Assembly (NCBI RefSeq): GCF_000384295.1
Contig: NZ_KB913037.1
Location: 3,582,649-3,646,648, forward strand
Length of the DNA: 64,000 bases
Direction: 5' to 3'
Source of the DNA: Amycolatopsis balhimycina FH 1894
Lineage (GTDB): Bacteria > Actinomycetota > Actinomycetes > Mycobacteriales > Pseudonocardiaceae
Made by a program: the position numbers and the translations under genes. Below the pieces are notes generated by a model. That model was not told the DNA's origin. It saw only the letters and a list, made by a program, of their open reading frames with translations, and ran no database searches. Below are positions 51,433-60,164 of this stretch, piece after piece. The first letter of the stretch is position 1. Each line of letters begins with the position of its first letter.

Positions 51433-52689
51433 GTGGCCCAGCTCTCTCCGCTGCTCAAGCAGGCAACGCCCGTCGTGGTCGACCACGGTGAAGGGGTTTA
51501 CCTCTACGACGTCGAGGGCAAACGCCACCTCGACTTCACCGCCGGCATCGGCGTCACGAGCACCGGGCACTGCCACCCCCACGTCGTGCGGGCCGCGCGG
51601 GAGCAGATCGGCAAGCTCGTCCACGGCCAGTACACGACGGTCATGCACAAGCCGCTCCTCGAGCTGACCGAGCGGCTCGGCGAGGTCCTGCCGAGCGGGC
51701 TCGACTCGCTCTTCTACGCGAACTCGGGCAGCGAAGCCGTCGAAGCGGCATTGCGGCTTTCGCGGCAGGCGACGAAACGCCCGAACGTCATCGTCTTCCA
51801 GGGCGGCTTCCACGGCCGGACGGTCGCCGCCGCGACCATGACGACGTCCGGGACGCGGTTCAGTGCCGGCATCGGCCCACTGATGGCGGGTGTGCACGTC
51901 GCGCCGTTCCCCTACGCCTACCACTACGGCTGGGACGAGCAGACCGCGACGAAGTTCGCGCTGCGCGAGCTCGACTACCTGTTCCAGACCGTCAGCGCGC
52001 CGAACGAGACCGCCGCGATGTTCGTCGAACCCGTGCTCGGCGAAGGCGGGTACGTCCCGGCGAACACCGAGTTCATGGCGGGGCTGCGCGAGCGCGCCGA
52101 CCGGCACGGCATCCTGCTCGTCGTCGACGAGATCCAGACCGGTTTCGGCCGCACGGGGAAGTTCTGGGGCCACGACCACTTCGACGTCTCGCCGGACATC
52201 GTCCTCATCGCGAAGGGCCTGGCGAGCGGCTTCCCGCTGTCCGGCATCGCCGCTTCGCAGGAGCTGATGGCGAAGGCGTTCCCCGGCTCTCAGGGCGGCA
52301 CGTACGGCGGCAACGCCGTTTCGTGCGCAGCCGCGATCGCGACGCTCGAAGTCATCCAGCAGGAGAACCTGGTCGAGAACGCCGCCGAACGCGGACGCCA
52401 GCTGCTCGAAGGCGCGCGGGTGATCGCGGACAAGACGCCGTCGATCGGCGAGGTGCGCGGGCTCGGGCTGCTCGTCGGGTCGGAGTTCACCACCGCCGAC
52501 GGCGAGCCGGACACGGCGACCGCACAGGCCGCGCAGCAGGCGGCGACGAAGAACGGCCTGCTGCTGCTCACGTGCGGGCCGTACATGAACGTCGTCCGCA
52601 TGGTGCCGCCGCTGGTCGTCACCGCCGAGCAGGTCGACGACGCGCTGCGCGTCTGGGGAGACGTCGTCGCGTCGGTCACGGGGAGCTGA
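51433..52689 (+). CDS. Class III aminotransferase (GABA transaminase-like)
   Basis: A 418-residue PLP enzyme. It has GVYLYDVEGKRHLDFTAGIGVTSTGHCHPHV, SLFYANSGSEAVEAALRLSRQAT, the cofactor Asp in VVDEIQTGFGRTGKFW and the PLP lysine in LIAKGLASGFPLSG. It would convert an omega-amino acid to a semialdehyde for the divergent dehydrogenase. The GTG at 51433 follows CCGAGGAGCACG. The stop is 2 bp before the DUF3830 gene. Confidence 0.9.
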   Translation: MAQLSPLLKQATPVVVDHGEGVYLYDVEGKRHLDFTAGIGVTSTGHCHPHVVRAAREQIGKLVHGQYTTVMHKPLLELTERLGEVLPSGLDSLFYANSGSEAVEAALRLSRQATKRPNVIVFQGGFHGRTVAAATMTTSGTRFSAGIGPLMAGVHVAPFPYAYHYGWDEQTATKFALRELDYLFQTVSAPNETAAMFVEPVLGEGGYVPANTEFMAGLRERADRHGILLVVDEIQTGFGRTGKFWGHDHFDVSPDIVLIAKGLASGFPLSGIAASQELMAKAFPGSQGGTYGGNAVSCAAAIATLEVIQQENLVENAAERGRQLLEGARVIADKTPSIGEVRGLGLLVGSEFTTADGEPDTATAQAAQQAATKNGLLLLTCGPYMNVVRMVPPLVVTAEQVDDALRVWGDVVASVTGS

Positions 52690-52691
52690 GC

Positions 52692-53189
52692 ATGGCCCGG
52701 TACATCACGATCACCCTCGACAAGCGCGGCGTCTCCTGCCGTGCCCGGCTGCTGGACGACGAGGCCCCGCGGACCTGCAAGGCCGTCTGGGACGCGTTGC
52801 CGCAGAGCGGGTCCGCCTACCACGCGAAATACGCGCGCAACGAGGTCTACACACTCGTGCCGCCGTTCGCGGAGCCCAAGCCCGGACGGGAGAACCCGAC
52901 GATCACGCCGATCCCCGGCGACGTCGTGTACTTCGGCTTTGCGGCCTGGGAGATCGGCAACCCCGCCTACGGCTACGACGAAGGCAGCGAGGCGCACAGC
53001 GACCAGGGCGCGACCGACCTGGCGATCTTCTACGGGCGCAACAACCTGCTGATCAACGGCGACGCGGGCTGGGTGCCGGGCAACGTGTTCGCCACGATCG
53101 AGGAGGGCCTGGCCGAGATGGCGGCGGCCGCGCAGGACCTCTGGCTGCGGGGTGTCGAGGGCGAGACGCTCTCGTTCGCGCGAGCCTGA
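52692..53189 (+). CDS. DUF3830 (cyclophilin-like fold) protein
   Basis: A 165-residue protein: RYITITLDKRGVSCRARLLDDEAPRTCKAVWDALP at the start and IPGDVVYFGFAAWEIGNPAYGYDEGSEAHSDQGATDLAIFYGRNNLL in the core. DUF3830 proteins have a cyclophilin-like fold and recur in operons with racemases, hydantoinases or aminotransferases, but their function is not established. It is co-transcribed with the aminotransferase and so belongs to the regulon. Confidence 0.86.
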   Translation: MARYITITLDKRGVSCRARLLDDEAPRTCKAVWDALPQSGSAYHAKYARNEVYTLVPPFAEPKPGRENPTITPIPGDVVYFGFAAWEIGNPAYGYDEGSEAHSDQGATDLAIFYGRNNLLINGDAGWVPGNVFATIEEGLAEMAAAAQDLWLRGVEGETLSFARA

Positions 53190-53236
53190 ACGCCCGGAAC
53201 GGGGCCTGGCCGCGGGGTATCCGCGGCCGGGCCGGT

Positions 53237-54058
53237 TCACCTGAGCGCGTTCAGCCGCTCGAAGTCGTCGTCGGAAAGCACCACGTCCGCGGCGGCGCAG
53301 TTCTCTTCGAGATGCGCGATCGACGACGTCCCCGGAATCGGGATCACGACCGGCGAACGGCGGAGAAGCCAGGCGAGGGACACCTGCGCGGGCGTCGCGC
53401 CGACGCCGGCCGCGACCTTGGCCAGCGTGCCGCCCGCCGTCGCGTGGTCACCCCGCGCGATCGGCAGCCACGGCACGAAAGCGATCCCCTCGCGCTCGCA
53501 GTAGGCGAGGACGTCGTCGGACGCGCGGTCGGTCAGGTTGTAGCGGTTCTGCACGCTCGCGATCGGCGCGACGGCCCGCGCTTCGGCCAGCTGCGCGACG
53601 CTGACCTCCGACAACCCGATCCGCGCGACCTTGCCCTCGTCCCGCAGCCGGGCGAGCGCGCCGACCTGGTCGGCGAGCGGTACCTGCGGGTCGAGCCGGT
53701 GCAGCTGCAGCAGGTCGAGGCGTTCGACGCGCAGGCGCCGGAGCGAAAGTTCCGCCTGCTGCCGGAGGTATTCGGGCCGGCCCAGCGGAACCCACTCGCC
53801 GCGGCTCGGCCGGGCGTGCCCGCACTTCGTCGCGATGAGCAGGCCGGGGTACGGGTGCAGCGCGTCAGCGAGAAGTCGTTCGTTCAGGCCCAGGTCATAG
53901 GCGTCCGCGGTGTCGAAGAAGGTGACGCCGAGCTCGGCCGCCCGGCGCGCGACCGTCTCGGCGCCGGCTTTCACGTGGTCCCATTCGGTGAGCCGCATGG
54001 CGCCGAAACCCAGTCGCCGCACCGAAAAGCCGTCTTCGAAGGTGTACGTCGTGGTCAT
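53237..54058 (-). CDS. Aldo/keto reductase
   Basis: A 273-residue TIM-barrel oxidoreductase. The catalytic Asp and Tyr are in FFDTADAYDLGLNE, Lys in LIATKCGHA and His in LLQLHRLDPQ; the NADPH-binding segment is VIPIPGTSSIAHLEEN. I chose the ATG at 54058 over one 33 bp upstream. It stands alone, with an inverted repeat just before it that may bind a regulator encoded elsewhere. Confidence 0.9.
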   Translation of the reverse strand: MTTTYTFEDGFSVRRLGFGAMRLTEWDHVKAGAETVARRAAELGVTFFDTADAYDLGLNERLLADALHPYPGLLIATKCGHARPSRGEWVPLGRPEYLRQQAELSLRRLRVERLDLLQLHRLDPQVPLADQVGALARLRDEGKVARIGLSEVSVAQLAEARAVAPIASVQNRYNLTDRASDDVLAYCEREGIAFVPWLPIARGDHATAGGTLAKVAAGVGATPAQVSLAWLLRRSPVVIPIPGTSSIAHLEENCAAADVVLSDDDFERLNALR

Positions 54059-54095
54059 GCCGGAAGCTTCGCCGCCACTCGCGTCACCCACCAGA

Positions 54096-54115
54096 GATTT
54101 AGTCTGAGCTAAATC
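54096..54115. promoter_or_regulatory. Inverted repeat upstream of the aldo/keto reductase
   Basis: GATTTAG (54096-54102) and CTAAATC (54109-54115) pair perfectly around TCTGAG, 38 bp before the start codon, in an AT-rich patch. It is a candidate operator. Confidence 0.45.
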
Positions 54116-54273
54116 AAAGCAGAACCACTCTACGTGACATTACCCGCTGTTGTTAACGCGAACAGTCTAGCGTGATTACGCCGTTCAGGGATATCCGGAC
54201 GCATCGGTCAACTCTAGGGTGATCGAACCTGACCACGCCTGTGCGTCGCCGGAGCCGAGGAGAAGTGAGCCCC

Positions 54274-54645
54274 ATGAACATCGAAACGGCATTGAAGGAA
54301 GCCCTTTCCATCTCTGGTGCGGTGGGCGCGGCACTGGTCGACTACGAGAGCGGGATGGCACTCGGCACACTGGGTGGCGGCGACTGGCTGGACCTGGACA
54401 CCGCGGCCGCCGGCAACACCGAAGTCGTCCGGTCCAAGCTCAGAGTGATCTCCGCACTCAGGCTCAACGACCAGATCGAGGACATCCTCATCACGCTGCG
54501 CCGCCAGTATCACCTGATCCGGCTGCTGCAAGGGAGCAAAAACGACTCCTCACTGTTCCTGTACCTCGTTCTGGACCGGGAGCGGGCCAACCTCGCGCTG
54601 GCGCGCCACCACCTCAAGAAAATCGAAGCCGAGCTGGTCGTGTGA
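54274..54645 (+). CDS. Roadblock/LC7-like small protein
   Basis: A 123-residue protein: MNIETALKEALSISGAVGAALVDYESGMALGTLGGG, a mixed alpha/beta middle with LRLNDQIEDILITLRRQYHLIRLL and SLFLYLVLDRERANLALARHHLKKIEAELVV. The pattern resembles the roadblock/MglB fold that regulates small GTPases. The ATG at 54274 is used; a GTG at 54265 is also possible. It is coupled by a 4-bp overlap to a second roadblock protein. Confidence 0.75.
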   Translation: MNIETALKEALSISGAVGAALVDYESGMALGTLGGGDWLDLDTAAAGNTEVVRSKLRVISALRLNDQIEDILITLRRQYHLIRLLQGSKNDSSLFLYLVLDRERANLALARHHLKKIEAELVV

Positions 54646-55127
54646 CCAGGATGCAGGCGGACGTACCCGGGACTCCGGCTCCTCTGCCCACACGCGGACA
54701 GAGGAGCACCGAGAGCGTCCCGGCGCAGCAGAAGCTCCGTGAACCCCACCCCGACGCCAAGGCCGCGGCCAAGGCACTTCAGGAAATCCGCGACAAGGTC
54801 GACCGGGTCAACATCACCGGGCTCCTGGTGGCGAGCCGGGACGGCCTGCTGCTGGCCAGCGACACCCAGGAGATCGAAGACGACAGCGTCGCGGCCATGG
54901 CCGCCGCCTCCGTCGGGCTCGCCACGCGGTTCGTCGGACAAGCCGGCCTCGGCGAGGCCCGGGGCGCCATGTTCCAGGGCTCTCTCGGGCACGTCTGCGT
55001 CTTTCCCGTGCAGGAACCCATCCTGCTGGTCGTGTTCGCGCGGCCGGACACGACCATGGGCCTGTTCAACGTCGTCGCCCGGCAAGCACTGACACTGCTT
55101 CAGGGGGCTCTGACCACGTCGAACTGA
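54642..55127 (+). CDS. Roadblock/LC7 domain protein (CvnB-like)
   Basis: A 161-residue protein. A disordered N-terminus of about 50 residues precedes the LC7 domain: IRDKVDRVNITGLLVASRDGLLLASDTQEIEDDSVAAMAAASVGLATRFVGQAGLG and HVCVFPVQEPILLVVFARPDTTMGLFNVVARQALTLL. In streptomycete conservons such proteins accompany a sensor kinase, DUF742 and a GTPase, all missing here. The GTG at 54642 overlaps the previous stop (GTGA); ATG 54651 is an alternative. Confidence 0.85.
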   Translation: MTRMQADVPGTPAPLPTRGQRSTESVPAQQKLREPHPDAKAAAKALQEIRDKVDRVNITGLLVASRDGLLLASDTQEIEDDSVAAMAAASVGLATRFVGQAGLGEARGAMFQGSLGHVCVFPVQEPILLVVFARPDTTMGLFNVVARQALTLLQGALTTSN

Positions 55128-55173
55128 CCACGGAAGCTCCTCCGCGCAGAAACGTGAAAAACCTTCATAGCGG

Positions 55174-55188
55174 CGTACCGGCGGTACG
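55174..55188. promoter_or_regulatory. Inverted repeat CGTACC-GGC-GGTACG upstream of the GlcD-like gene
   Basis: Perfect 6-bp arms, 48 bp before the start codon, followed by GTACTACGCT, which could hold a -10. A candidate operator for the oxidase-TPP operon. Confidence 0.4.
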
Positions 55189-55235
55189 TACTACGCTGCG
55201 GTAACCACAGCGACAGCGCGGAGGAGAGACTGCCG

Positions 55236-56621
55236 ATGGGCGACGTGACGGCACGGCTGGCCGAGATCGTCGGGGACAAGAACGTGCTCACGGGCGAAGC
55301 GATCTCCGAGGACTACGCGCACGACGAAGCGTTGACGGCGGAGCCACAGAAGCCCGCGTACGTGGTGAAGCCGGCAACGGCCGAAGAAGTCGCGGAGCTG
55401 CTGAAGGCCGCTTCGGAGCACGACGTCCCCGTGACGGCCCGCGGATCCGGCAGCGGGCTGTCCGGGGCCGCCCGGCCGAGAGAAGACGGGCTGCTGATCT
55501 CCTTCGAGCGGATGAACGCCGTGCTCGAAGTCGACACCGGCAACCACGTCGCCGTCGTCCAGCCCGGCGTGACCCTCGCCGAACTCGACGCCAAGACCGC
55601 CGAAGCCGGGCTCAGCTACACCGTCTACCCCGGTGAGCTGAGCGCGAGCGTCGGCGGGAACGTCGGGACCAACGCCGGCGGGATGCGCGCGGTGAAGTAC
55701 GGCGTCACCCGCCACAACGTCCTCGGCCTGCAGGCCGTGCTGCCGACCGGCGAAATCATCCGCACCGGCGGCAAGACGTCGAAGATCTCCACCGGCTACG
55801 ACCTCACCCAGCTGATCATCGGCTCCGAAGGCACCCTCGCGCTGGCCACCGAGATCACCGTCAAGCTGCACCCGCGGCTGCCCCACGGCGCCACGGTGCT
55901 CGCCCCCTTCGGCGACTTCGGCCAGGTGATGGCCGCCGTGCCGGAGATCCTCTCCAGCGGGCTCGCGCCGCACATCCTCGAGTACATCGACAACCTGACC
56001 ATGGCGGCGATCGTCTACAACGAGAAGCTCGAGCTCGGCGTGCCTGACAAGATCCGCGAGACCAGCGAGGCGTACCTCGTGGTCGCGCTGGAAAACCGCG
56101 AGACCGGACGGCTGCACGAAGACGTCGAGACCGTCGGCAAACTGCTCGGCGAACTCGGCGCGACCGACGTCTACGTCCTCGAAGGCAGCTCGGCGCGCAA
56201 GCTCATCGAGGCTCGCGAGAAGGCCTTCTGGACCGCGAAGGCGGCCGGCGCCGACGACGTGATCGACGTCGTCGTGCCGCGGACCGCGATGCCGCAGTTC
56301 ATCGCCAAGGCGCGGGAGCTCGCGATGGCCGCCGGCGGCGGTGCGCTCGGCTGCGGGCACGCGGGCGACGGCAACGTCCACTTCGCGATCTTCTGCAAGG
56401 ACGCGGCCAAGCGGAAGCAGCTGCTCACCGATATTTTCGCCTACGGCATGGAGCTCGGCGGCGCGATCTCCGGCGAGCACGGCCTCGGCCGCGCCAAGGC
56501 CGGCTACCACCAGGAACTCGAAGACCCGGCGAAGATCGAGCTGATGCGCCGGATCAAGCAGAGCTTCGACCCCGCCGGGATCCTCAACCCCGGCGTTCTC
56601 TTCCCCGAAGGAACCGCATGA
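55236..56621 (+). CDS. FAD-linked 2-hydroxyacid oxidase/dehydrogenase (GlcD/D-lactate dehydrogenase-like)
   Basis: A 461-residue flavoenzyme. The FAD-binding domain has VPVTARGSGSGLSGAARPREDGLLISFERMN and GGNVGTNAGGMRAVKYGVTRHNVLGLQAVL. The C-terminal domain has GCGHAGDGNVHFAIF and SGEHGLGRAK, with the His residues of the substrate site. Such enzymes oxidise glycolate or D-lactate. The ATG follows GGAGGAG. Its stop overlaps a 26-codon frame that leads to a TPP enzyme. Confidence 0.9.
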   Translation: MGDVTARLAEIVGDKNVLTGEAISEDYAHDEALTAEPQKPAYVVKPATAEEVAELLKAASEHDVPVTARGSGSGLSGAARPREDGLLISFERMNAVLEVDTGNHVAVVQPGVTLAELDAKTAEAGLSYTVYPGELSASVGGNVGTNAGGMRAVKYGVTRHNVLGLQAVLPTGEIIRTGGKTSKISTGYDLTQLIIGSEGTLALATEITVKLHPRLPHGATVLAPFGDFGQVMAAVPEILSSGLAPHILEYIDNLTMAAIVYNEKLELGVPDKIRETSEAYLVVALENRETGRLHEDVETVGKLLGELGATDVYVLEGSSARKLIEAREKAFWTAKAAGADDVIDVVVPRTAMPQFIAKARELAMAAGGGALGCGHAGDGNVHFAIFCKDAAKRKQLLTDIFAYGMELGGAISGEHGLGRAKAGYHQELEDPAKIELMRRIKQSFDPAGILNPGVLFPEGTA

Positions 56622-56698
56622 GTGAGCCTGCGAACGAATCATTCAACACAGCGCTTGCCGCTCAGGCCGCGCCGAGCGTCAGCGAGGTGCGCGCATGA
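56618..56698 (+). CDS. 26-codon frame bridging the oxidase and TPP genes
   Basis: ATG at 56618, stop at 56696-56698. It overlaps both neighbours by ATGA, starting on the oxidase stop and stopping on the TPP enzyme start. The product begins MSEPANESFN and ends VSEVRA. It may be a coupling frame that carries ribosomes from one gene to the next rather than a functional peptide. It contains GAACGAATCATTCA, similar to the intergenic palindrome core. Confidence 0.5.
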   Translation: MSEPANESFNTALAAQAAPSVSEVRA

Positions 56699-58257
56699 GC
56701 GAGCTGAACGGCGCCCAGTCCCTGATCCGCACCCTGGTCGACTCCGGCGTCGAGGTGTGCTTCGCGAACCCCGGCACGTCGGAGATGCACTTCGTCGCCG
56801 CGCTCGACACCGTTCCGGAGATGCGGGGTGTGCTCGCGCTGTTCGAAGGCGTCGTCACCGGTGCGGCCGACGGGTACGCGCGGATCGCCGGCAAGCCCGC
56901 CGCGACGCTGCTGCACCTCGGCCCCGGCCTGGGCAACGGCCTGGCGAACCTGCACAACGCGCGCCGCGCGCACACGCCGATCGTCAACGTCGTCGGCGAC
57001 CACGCGACCTACCACAAGCAGTACGACGCGCCGCTGGAATCGGACATCGAGGCCATCGCGGGCTCGCTGGAAGGCTGGGTCCGCCGCTCGGAGCACACCA
57101 AGGACGTCGGGGCGGACGCCGCCGCCGCGGTCGCCGCCGCGCAGGACGCGCCCGGCCGGGTCGCGACGCTGATCCTGCCCGCCGACGCATCGTGGGGCGA
57201 AGGCGGCGAGACGTGCGCGCCGGTCCCGCCGCGCGTGCCGCAGGCCGTCGACGCGACCACCGTCAAAGACGTCGCCGCCGTGTTCGGCACCGGCGAGTCG
57301 GTGGCGCTGCTCATCGGCGGTGGCGCGTGCCGTGAGGAAGGGCTTCGCGCGGCCAGCCGGATCGCCGGCGCGACCGGCGCGAAGGTGTTCGTCGAGACGT
57401 TCCCGTCCCGTCTCGAGCGCGGCACGGGCCTGCCGACGATCGAGCGGCTCGGCTACCTCGCCGAGCAGGTCGCCTACCAGCTCGACGGGGTCCAGCACCT
57501 CGTCGTCGCGGGCACGAAGGCGCCGGTGTCGTTCTTCGCCTACCCGGGCAAGCCGAGCGACCTGGTGCCGGACGGCGCCCAGGTGCACACGCTTGCGGCG
57601 GTCGGCCAGGACGTCACGCGCGCACTGAACGAGGTCGCGGACCTCGTCGCCGCGGACACCGAACCCGCGCTGGCGCCGGCATCCCGGCCCGCGCTGCCGA
57701 GCGGTCCGCTGACCCCGCAGAACTGGGTCGATGTGATCGGCGCGCTGCTGCCGGAGAACGCGATCATAGCCGACGAGGCCAACACGTCCGGCCTGATGCT
57801 GCCGATGGCGACGGCCGGCGCGCCGCGCCACGACGTGCTGACGCTGACCGGCGGCGCGATCGGCTACGGCATGCCGGTGGCGACCGGGGCGGCGATCGCC
57901 GCGCCCGACCGGCCGGTGCTGAACCTGCAATCGGACGGCAGCGCGTTGTACACGATCTCGGCGCTGTGGACGCAGGCGCGGGAGAACCTGAACGTCACGA
58001 CGGTGCTGCTCAACAACCGCGCGTACGCGATCCTGCGGCTGGAGCTGCAGCGCGTCGGCGCGGCCGCGAACGGACCGAAGGCGAACGACCTGCTCGACCT
58101 GTCCCGGCCGGACATGGACTTCGTGAAGATCGCGGAAGGCCTGGGCGTGCCCGCATCGCGGGCGACGACCGCCGAAGAGCTCTCGGACCAGCTGCAGCGG
58201 GCCTTCGCCGAGCCGGGTCCGCACCTCATCGACGCCGTGGTGCCGCCGCTGCTGTAG
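56695..58257 (+). CDS. Acetolactate synthase-like thiamine pyrophosphate enzyme
   Basis: A 520-residue TPP enzyme. The PYR domain has GVEVCFANPGTSEMHFVAAL with the catalytic Glu in ALFEGVVTGAADGYARIAG, and the PP domain has NLQSDGSALYTISALWTQARENLNVTTVLLNNRAYAIL. It is closer to the IlvX/benzoylformate decarboxylase-like group than to true IlvB, and no small subunit gene is nearby. With the preceding hydroxyacid oxidase it could decarboxylate or condense the 2-oxoacid produced, for example glyoxylate; that link is inference. Confidence 0.87.
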   Translation: MSELNGAQSLIRTLVDSGVEVCFANPGTSEMHFVAALDTVPEMRGVLALFEGVVTGAADGYARIAGKPAATLLHLGPGLGNGLANLHNARRAHTPIVNVVGDHATYHKQYDAPLESDIEAIAGSLEGWVRRSEHTKDVGADAAAAVAAAQDAPGRVATLILPADASWGEGGETCAPVPPRVPQAVDATTVKDVAAVFGTGESVALLIGGGACREEGLRAASRIAGATGAKVFVETFPSRLERGTGLPTIERLGYLAEQVAYQLDGVQHLVVAGTKAPVSFFAYPGKPSDLVPDGAQVHTLAAVGQDVTRALNEVADLVAADTEPALAPASRPALPSGPLTPQNWVDVIGALLPENAIIADEANTSGLMLPMATAGAPRHDVLTLTGGAIGYGMPVATGAAIAAPDRPVLNLQSDGSALYTISALWTQARENLNVTTVLLNNRAYAILRLELQRVGAAANGPKANDLLDLSRPDMDFVKIAEGLGVPASRATTAEELSDQLQRAFAEPGPHLIDAVVPPLL

Positions 58258-58300
58258 AACCCGGACTATTCTCCCGTCACACCGACGGCGAGGAGCGACG

Positions 58301-59104
58301 ATGACCGACGAACACGCGAAGCGCGGGATCGACTTCGACAAGCCGAACGCGGCGCGCGTGTACGACTACCTGATCGGCGGCAAGCTCAACTACGCGATCG
58401 ACCGGATGTTCGCCGAGCAGATCCTCCAGGTGCGGCCGGAGGCCAAGGACCTGGCCCTGCTGAACCGGCGGTGGCTGCGCCGCGCCGTGCGCTTCGGCGC
58501 GGAGCAGGGCATCCGCCAGTTCCTGGACATCGGCTCGGGCATGCCGACGGTCGGGCACGTGCACGAGGTCGTCCAGTCGATCGACCCGTCGTCCCGGGTG
58601 GTCTACGTCGACAACGAGCCGGTCGCGGTCGCGCACAGCGAGATCGTGCTGCAGGACAACGAGAACGCGGCGATGGTGCAGGCCGACGCCGAGTTCCCGG
58701 CCGACGTCCTCGAGCACCCGACGACCGAGGAACTGCTGGACTTCAGCCGGCCGGTGATGGTGATCATGGCGGCGTTCATCCACTTCATCCCGGACGAGCG
58801 CAACCCCGCCGGGCTGGTCGCGGCCTACCGCGACGCGGTCGTGCCGGGCAGCTACCTGGCGCTGTCGTCGGGCACGTTCGAGGGCCAGGGCGAGGAGGTG
58901 CGCCGCGCGGCCGAGCTGTACCAGAAGAGCGGCACCGACGTCGTCGCACGGTCGAAGGAGGAGCTGCGCGCGCTGCTGGACGGCTTCGAGATCCTCCCGC
59001 CCGGGATCGTGTTCACGCCGGAGTGGCGCCCGGACGACCCCGCCGAAGTCGGCAAGCACCCGGAGCAAGCCAGCCAGCTGGCTTTGGTCGCCCGCAAGAT
59101 CTAG
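58301..59104 (+). CDS. DUF574/Methyltransf_19 SAM-dependent methyltransferase, copy 1
   Basis: A 267-residue methyltransferase. It begins TDEHAKRGIDFDKPNAARVYDYLIGGKLNYAIDRMFAEQIL and has the SAM-binding FLDIGSGMPTVGHVHEV and VVYVDNEPVAVAHSEIVL. Actinomycetes carry many copies of this family; the substrates are largely unknown. It is a paralogue of the gene at 59367. Confidence 0.88.
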   Translation: MTDEHAKRGIDFDKPNAARVYDYLIGGKLNYAIDRMFAEQILQVRPEAKDLALLNRRWLRRAVRFGAEQGIRQFLDIGSGMPTVGHVHEVVQSIDPSSRVVYVDNEPVAVAHSEIVLQDNENAAMVQADAEFPADVLEHPTTEELLDFSRPVMVIMAAFIHFIPDERNPAGLVAAYRDAVVPGSYLALSSGTFEGQGEEVRRAAELYQKSGTDVVARSKEELRALLDGFEILPPGIVFTPEWRPDDPAEVGKHPEQASQLALVARKI

Positions 59105-59209
59105 TGCGGGGGTCTACGTCCGCACCCACCCGGCAGGTGGTCGTCACCCACGGCGGCTCGCTGAGCCGGTCGTCGGTGCCTGGCTCGGCCTGCCGGTCGA
59201 GGCCTGCGC

Positions 59210-59320
59210 TCACGCCGCTTCCGGTCGAGCGCCGGGAGCGTCACCGTGCTCCACGAGGACGACTACTTCCACAACCGCACGCTGCGCACACTGAACGACA
59301 AGAGTCACCTCGCGGGCTGA
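59210..59320 (+). pseudogene. Possible gene remnant between the two methyltransferases
   Basis: The gap 59105-59366 contains a short coding-like stretch ending at a TGA at 59320 that reads SVTVLHEDDYFHNRTLRTLN and ends SHLAG. It has no convincing start and I do not recognise the family. It may be the tail of a gene lost when the methyltransferase gene was duplicated. Confidence 0.3.
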
Positions 59321-59366
59321 CGGGCGGGTGCGGCTATTCTCGGGGCACCTGATCAGGGAGCGGCGG

Positions 59367-60164
59367 ATGAGCCAAGACGAGCACGCGCGGCGGGGCATCG
59401 ACCTCGACAAGCCCAACGCCGCGCGCGTGTACGACTACATCCTCGGCGGGCAGCTCAACTACGCCGTGGACCGGATGTTCGCCGAGCAGGTGCTCACCGC
59501 GCAGCCGAACGCGCGGGAGCGGGCGCGGCTGAACCGGCAGTGGCTGCGCCGGGTCATCCGGTTCGGGATGGACCAGGGCATCCGGCAGTTCCTCGACATC
59601 GGCTCGGGCATGCCGACCGTGGGGCACGTGCACGAGGTGGCCCAGGCCGTCGACCCGAAGGCGCGGGTCGTCTACGTCGACAACGAGCCGGTCGCGGTCG
59701 CGCACAGCGAGATCGTCCTGGAGGACAACGAGAACGCGGCGATGGTGCACGCCGACGCCGAGTTCCCCGACGACGTCCTCGAACACGACACCACCGAGAT
59801 GATGCTGGACCTGGACCAGCCGGTGATGGTGGTGATGGCGCTGTTCGTGCATTTCATCCCGGATTCCCGCGACCCGGCCCGGCTGATCGCCGCCTACCGC
59901 GACGCGCTCGCGCCCGGCAGCTACCTCGCCCTGTCGTCGGCGACCTACGAGCAGCAGAGTGAAGGCACTACTCGCGCCGTCGAGATGTACAAGCAGAGCG
60001 CGAACCCCGTCACGCCGCGCTCGGCCGACGAGCTCCATGCCCTCGTCGACGGCTTCGAGATCGTCGACCCGGGCATCGTGTTCATTCCCGAGTGGCGCCC
60101 GGACGAAGCCCACCCGAACCCTTCGGAAAGCGGCGGCCTGGCGCTGGTGGCGCGCAAGAACTAG
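59367..60164 (+). CDS. DUF574/Methyltransf_19 SAM-dependent methyltransferase, copy 2
   Basis: A 265-residue protein closely similar to the copy at 58301: SQDEHARRGIDLDKPNAARVYDYILGGQLNYAVDRMFAEQVL, then FLDIGSGMPTVGHVHEVAQAVDP. The two genes form a tandem duplication. I chose the ATG at 59367, which matches the N-terminus of copy 1. The end overlaps the convergent MFS gene by 4 bp. Confidence 0.88.
   Translation: MSQDEHARRGIDLDKPNAARVYDYILGGQLNYAVDRMFAEQVLTAQPNARERARLNRQWLRRVIRFGMDQGIRQFLDIGSGMPTVGHVHEVAQAVDPKARVVYVDNEPVAVAHSEIVLEDNENAAMVHADAEFPDDVLEHDTTEMMLDLDQPVMVVMALFVHFIPDSRDPARLIAAYRDALAPGSYLALSSATYEQQSEGTTRAVEMYKQSANPVTPRSADELHALVDGFEIVDPGIVFIPEWRPDEAHPNPSESGGLALVARKN

Noticed and set aside
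56695..58257. Branched-chain acetolactate synthase IlvB
   Set aside because: There is no ilvN or ilvC neighbour, the length is short and its partner is a hydroxyacid oxidase. Similar reasoning applies to the enzyme at 32221.
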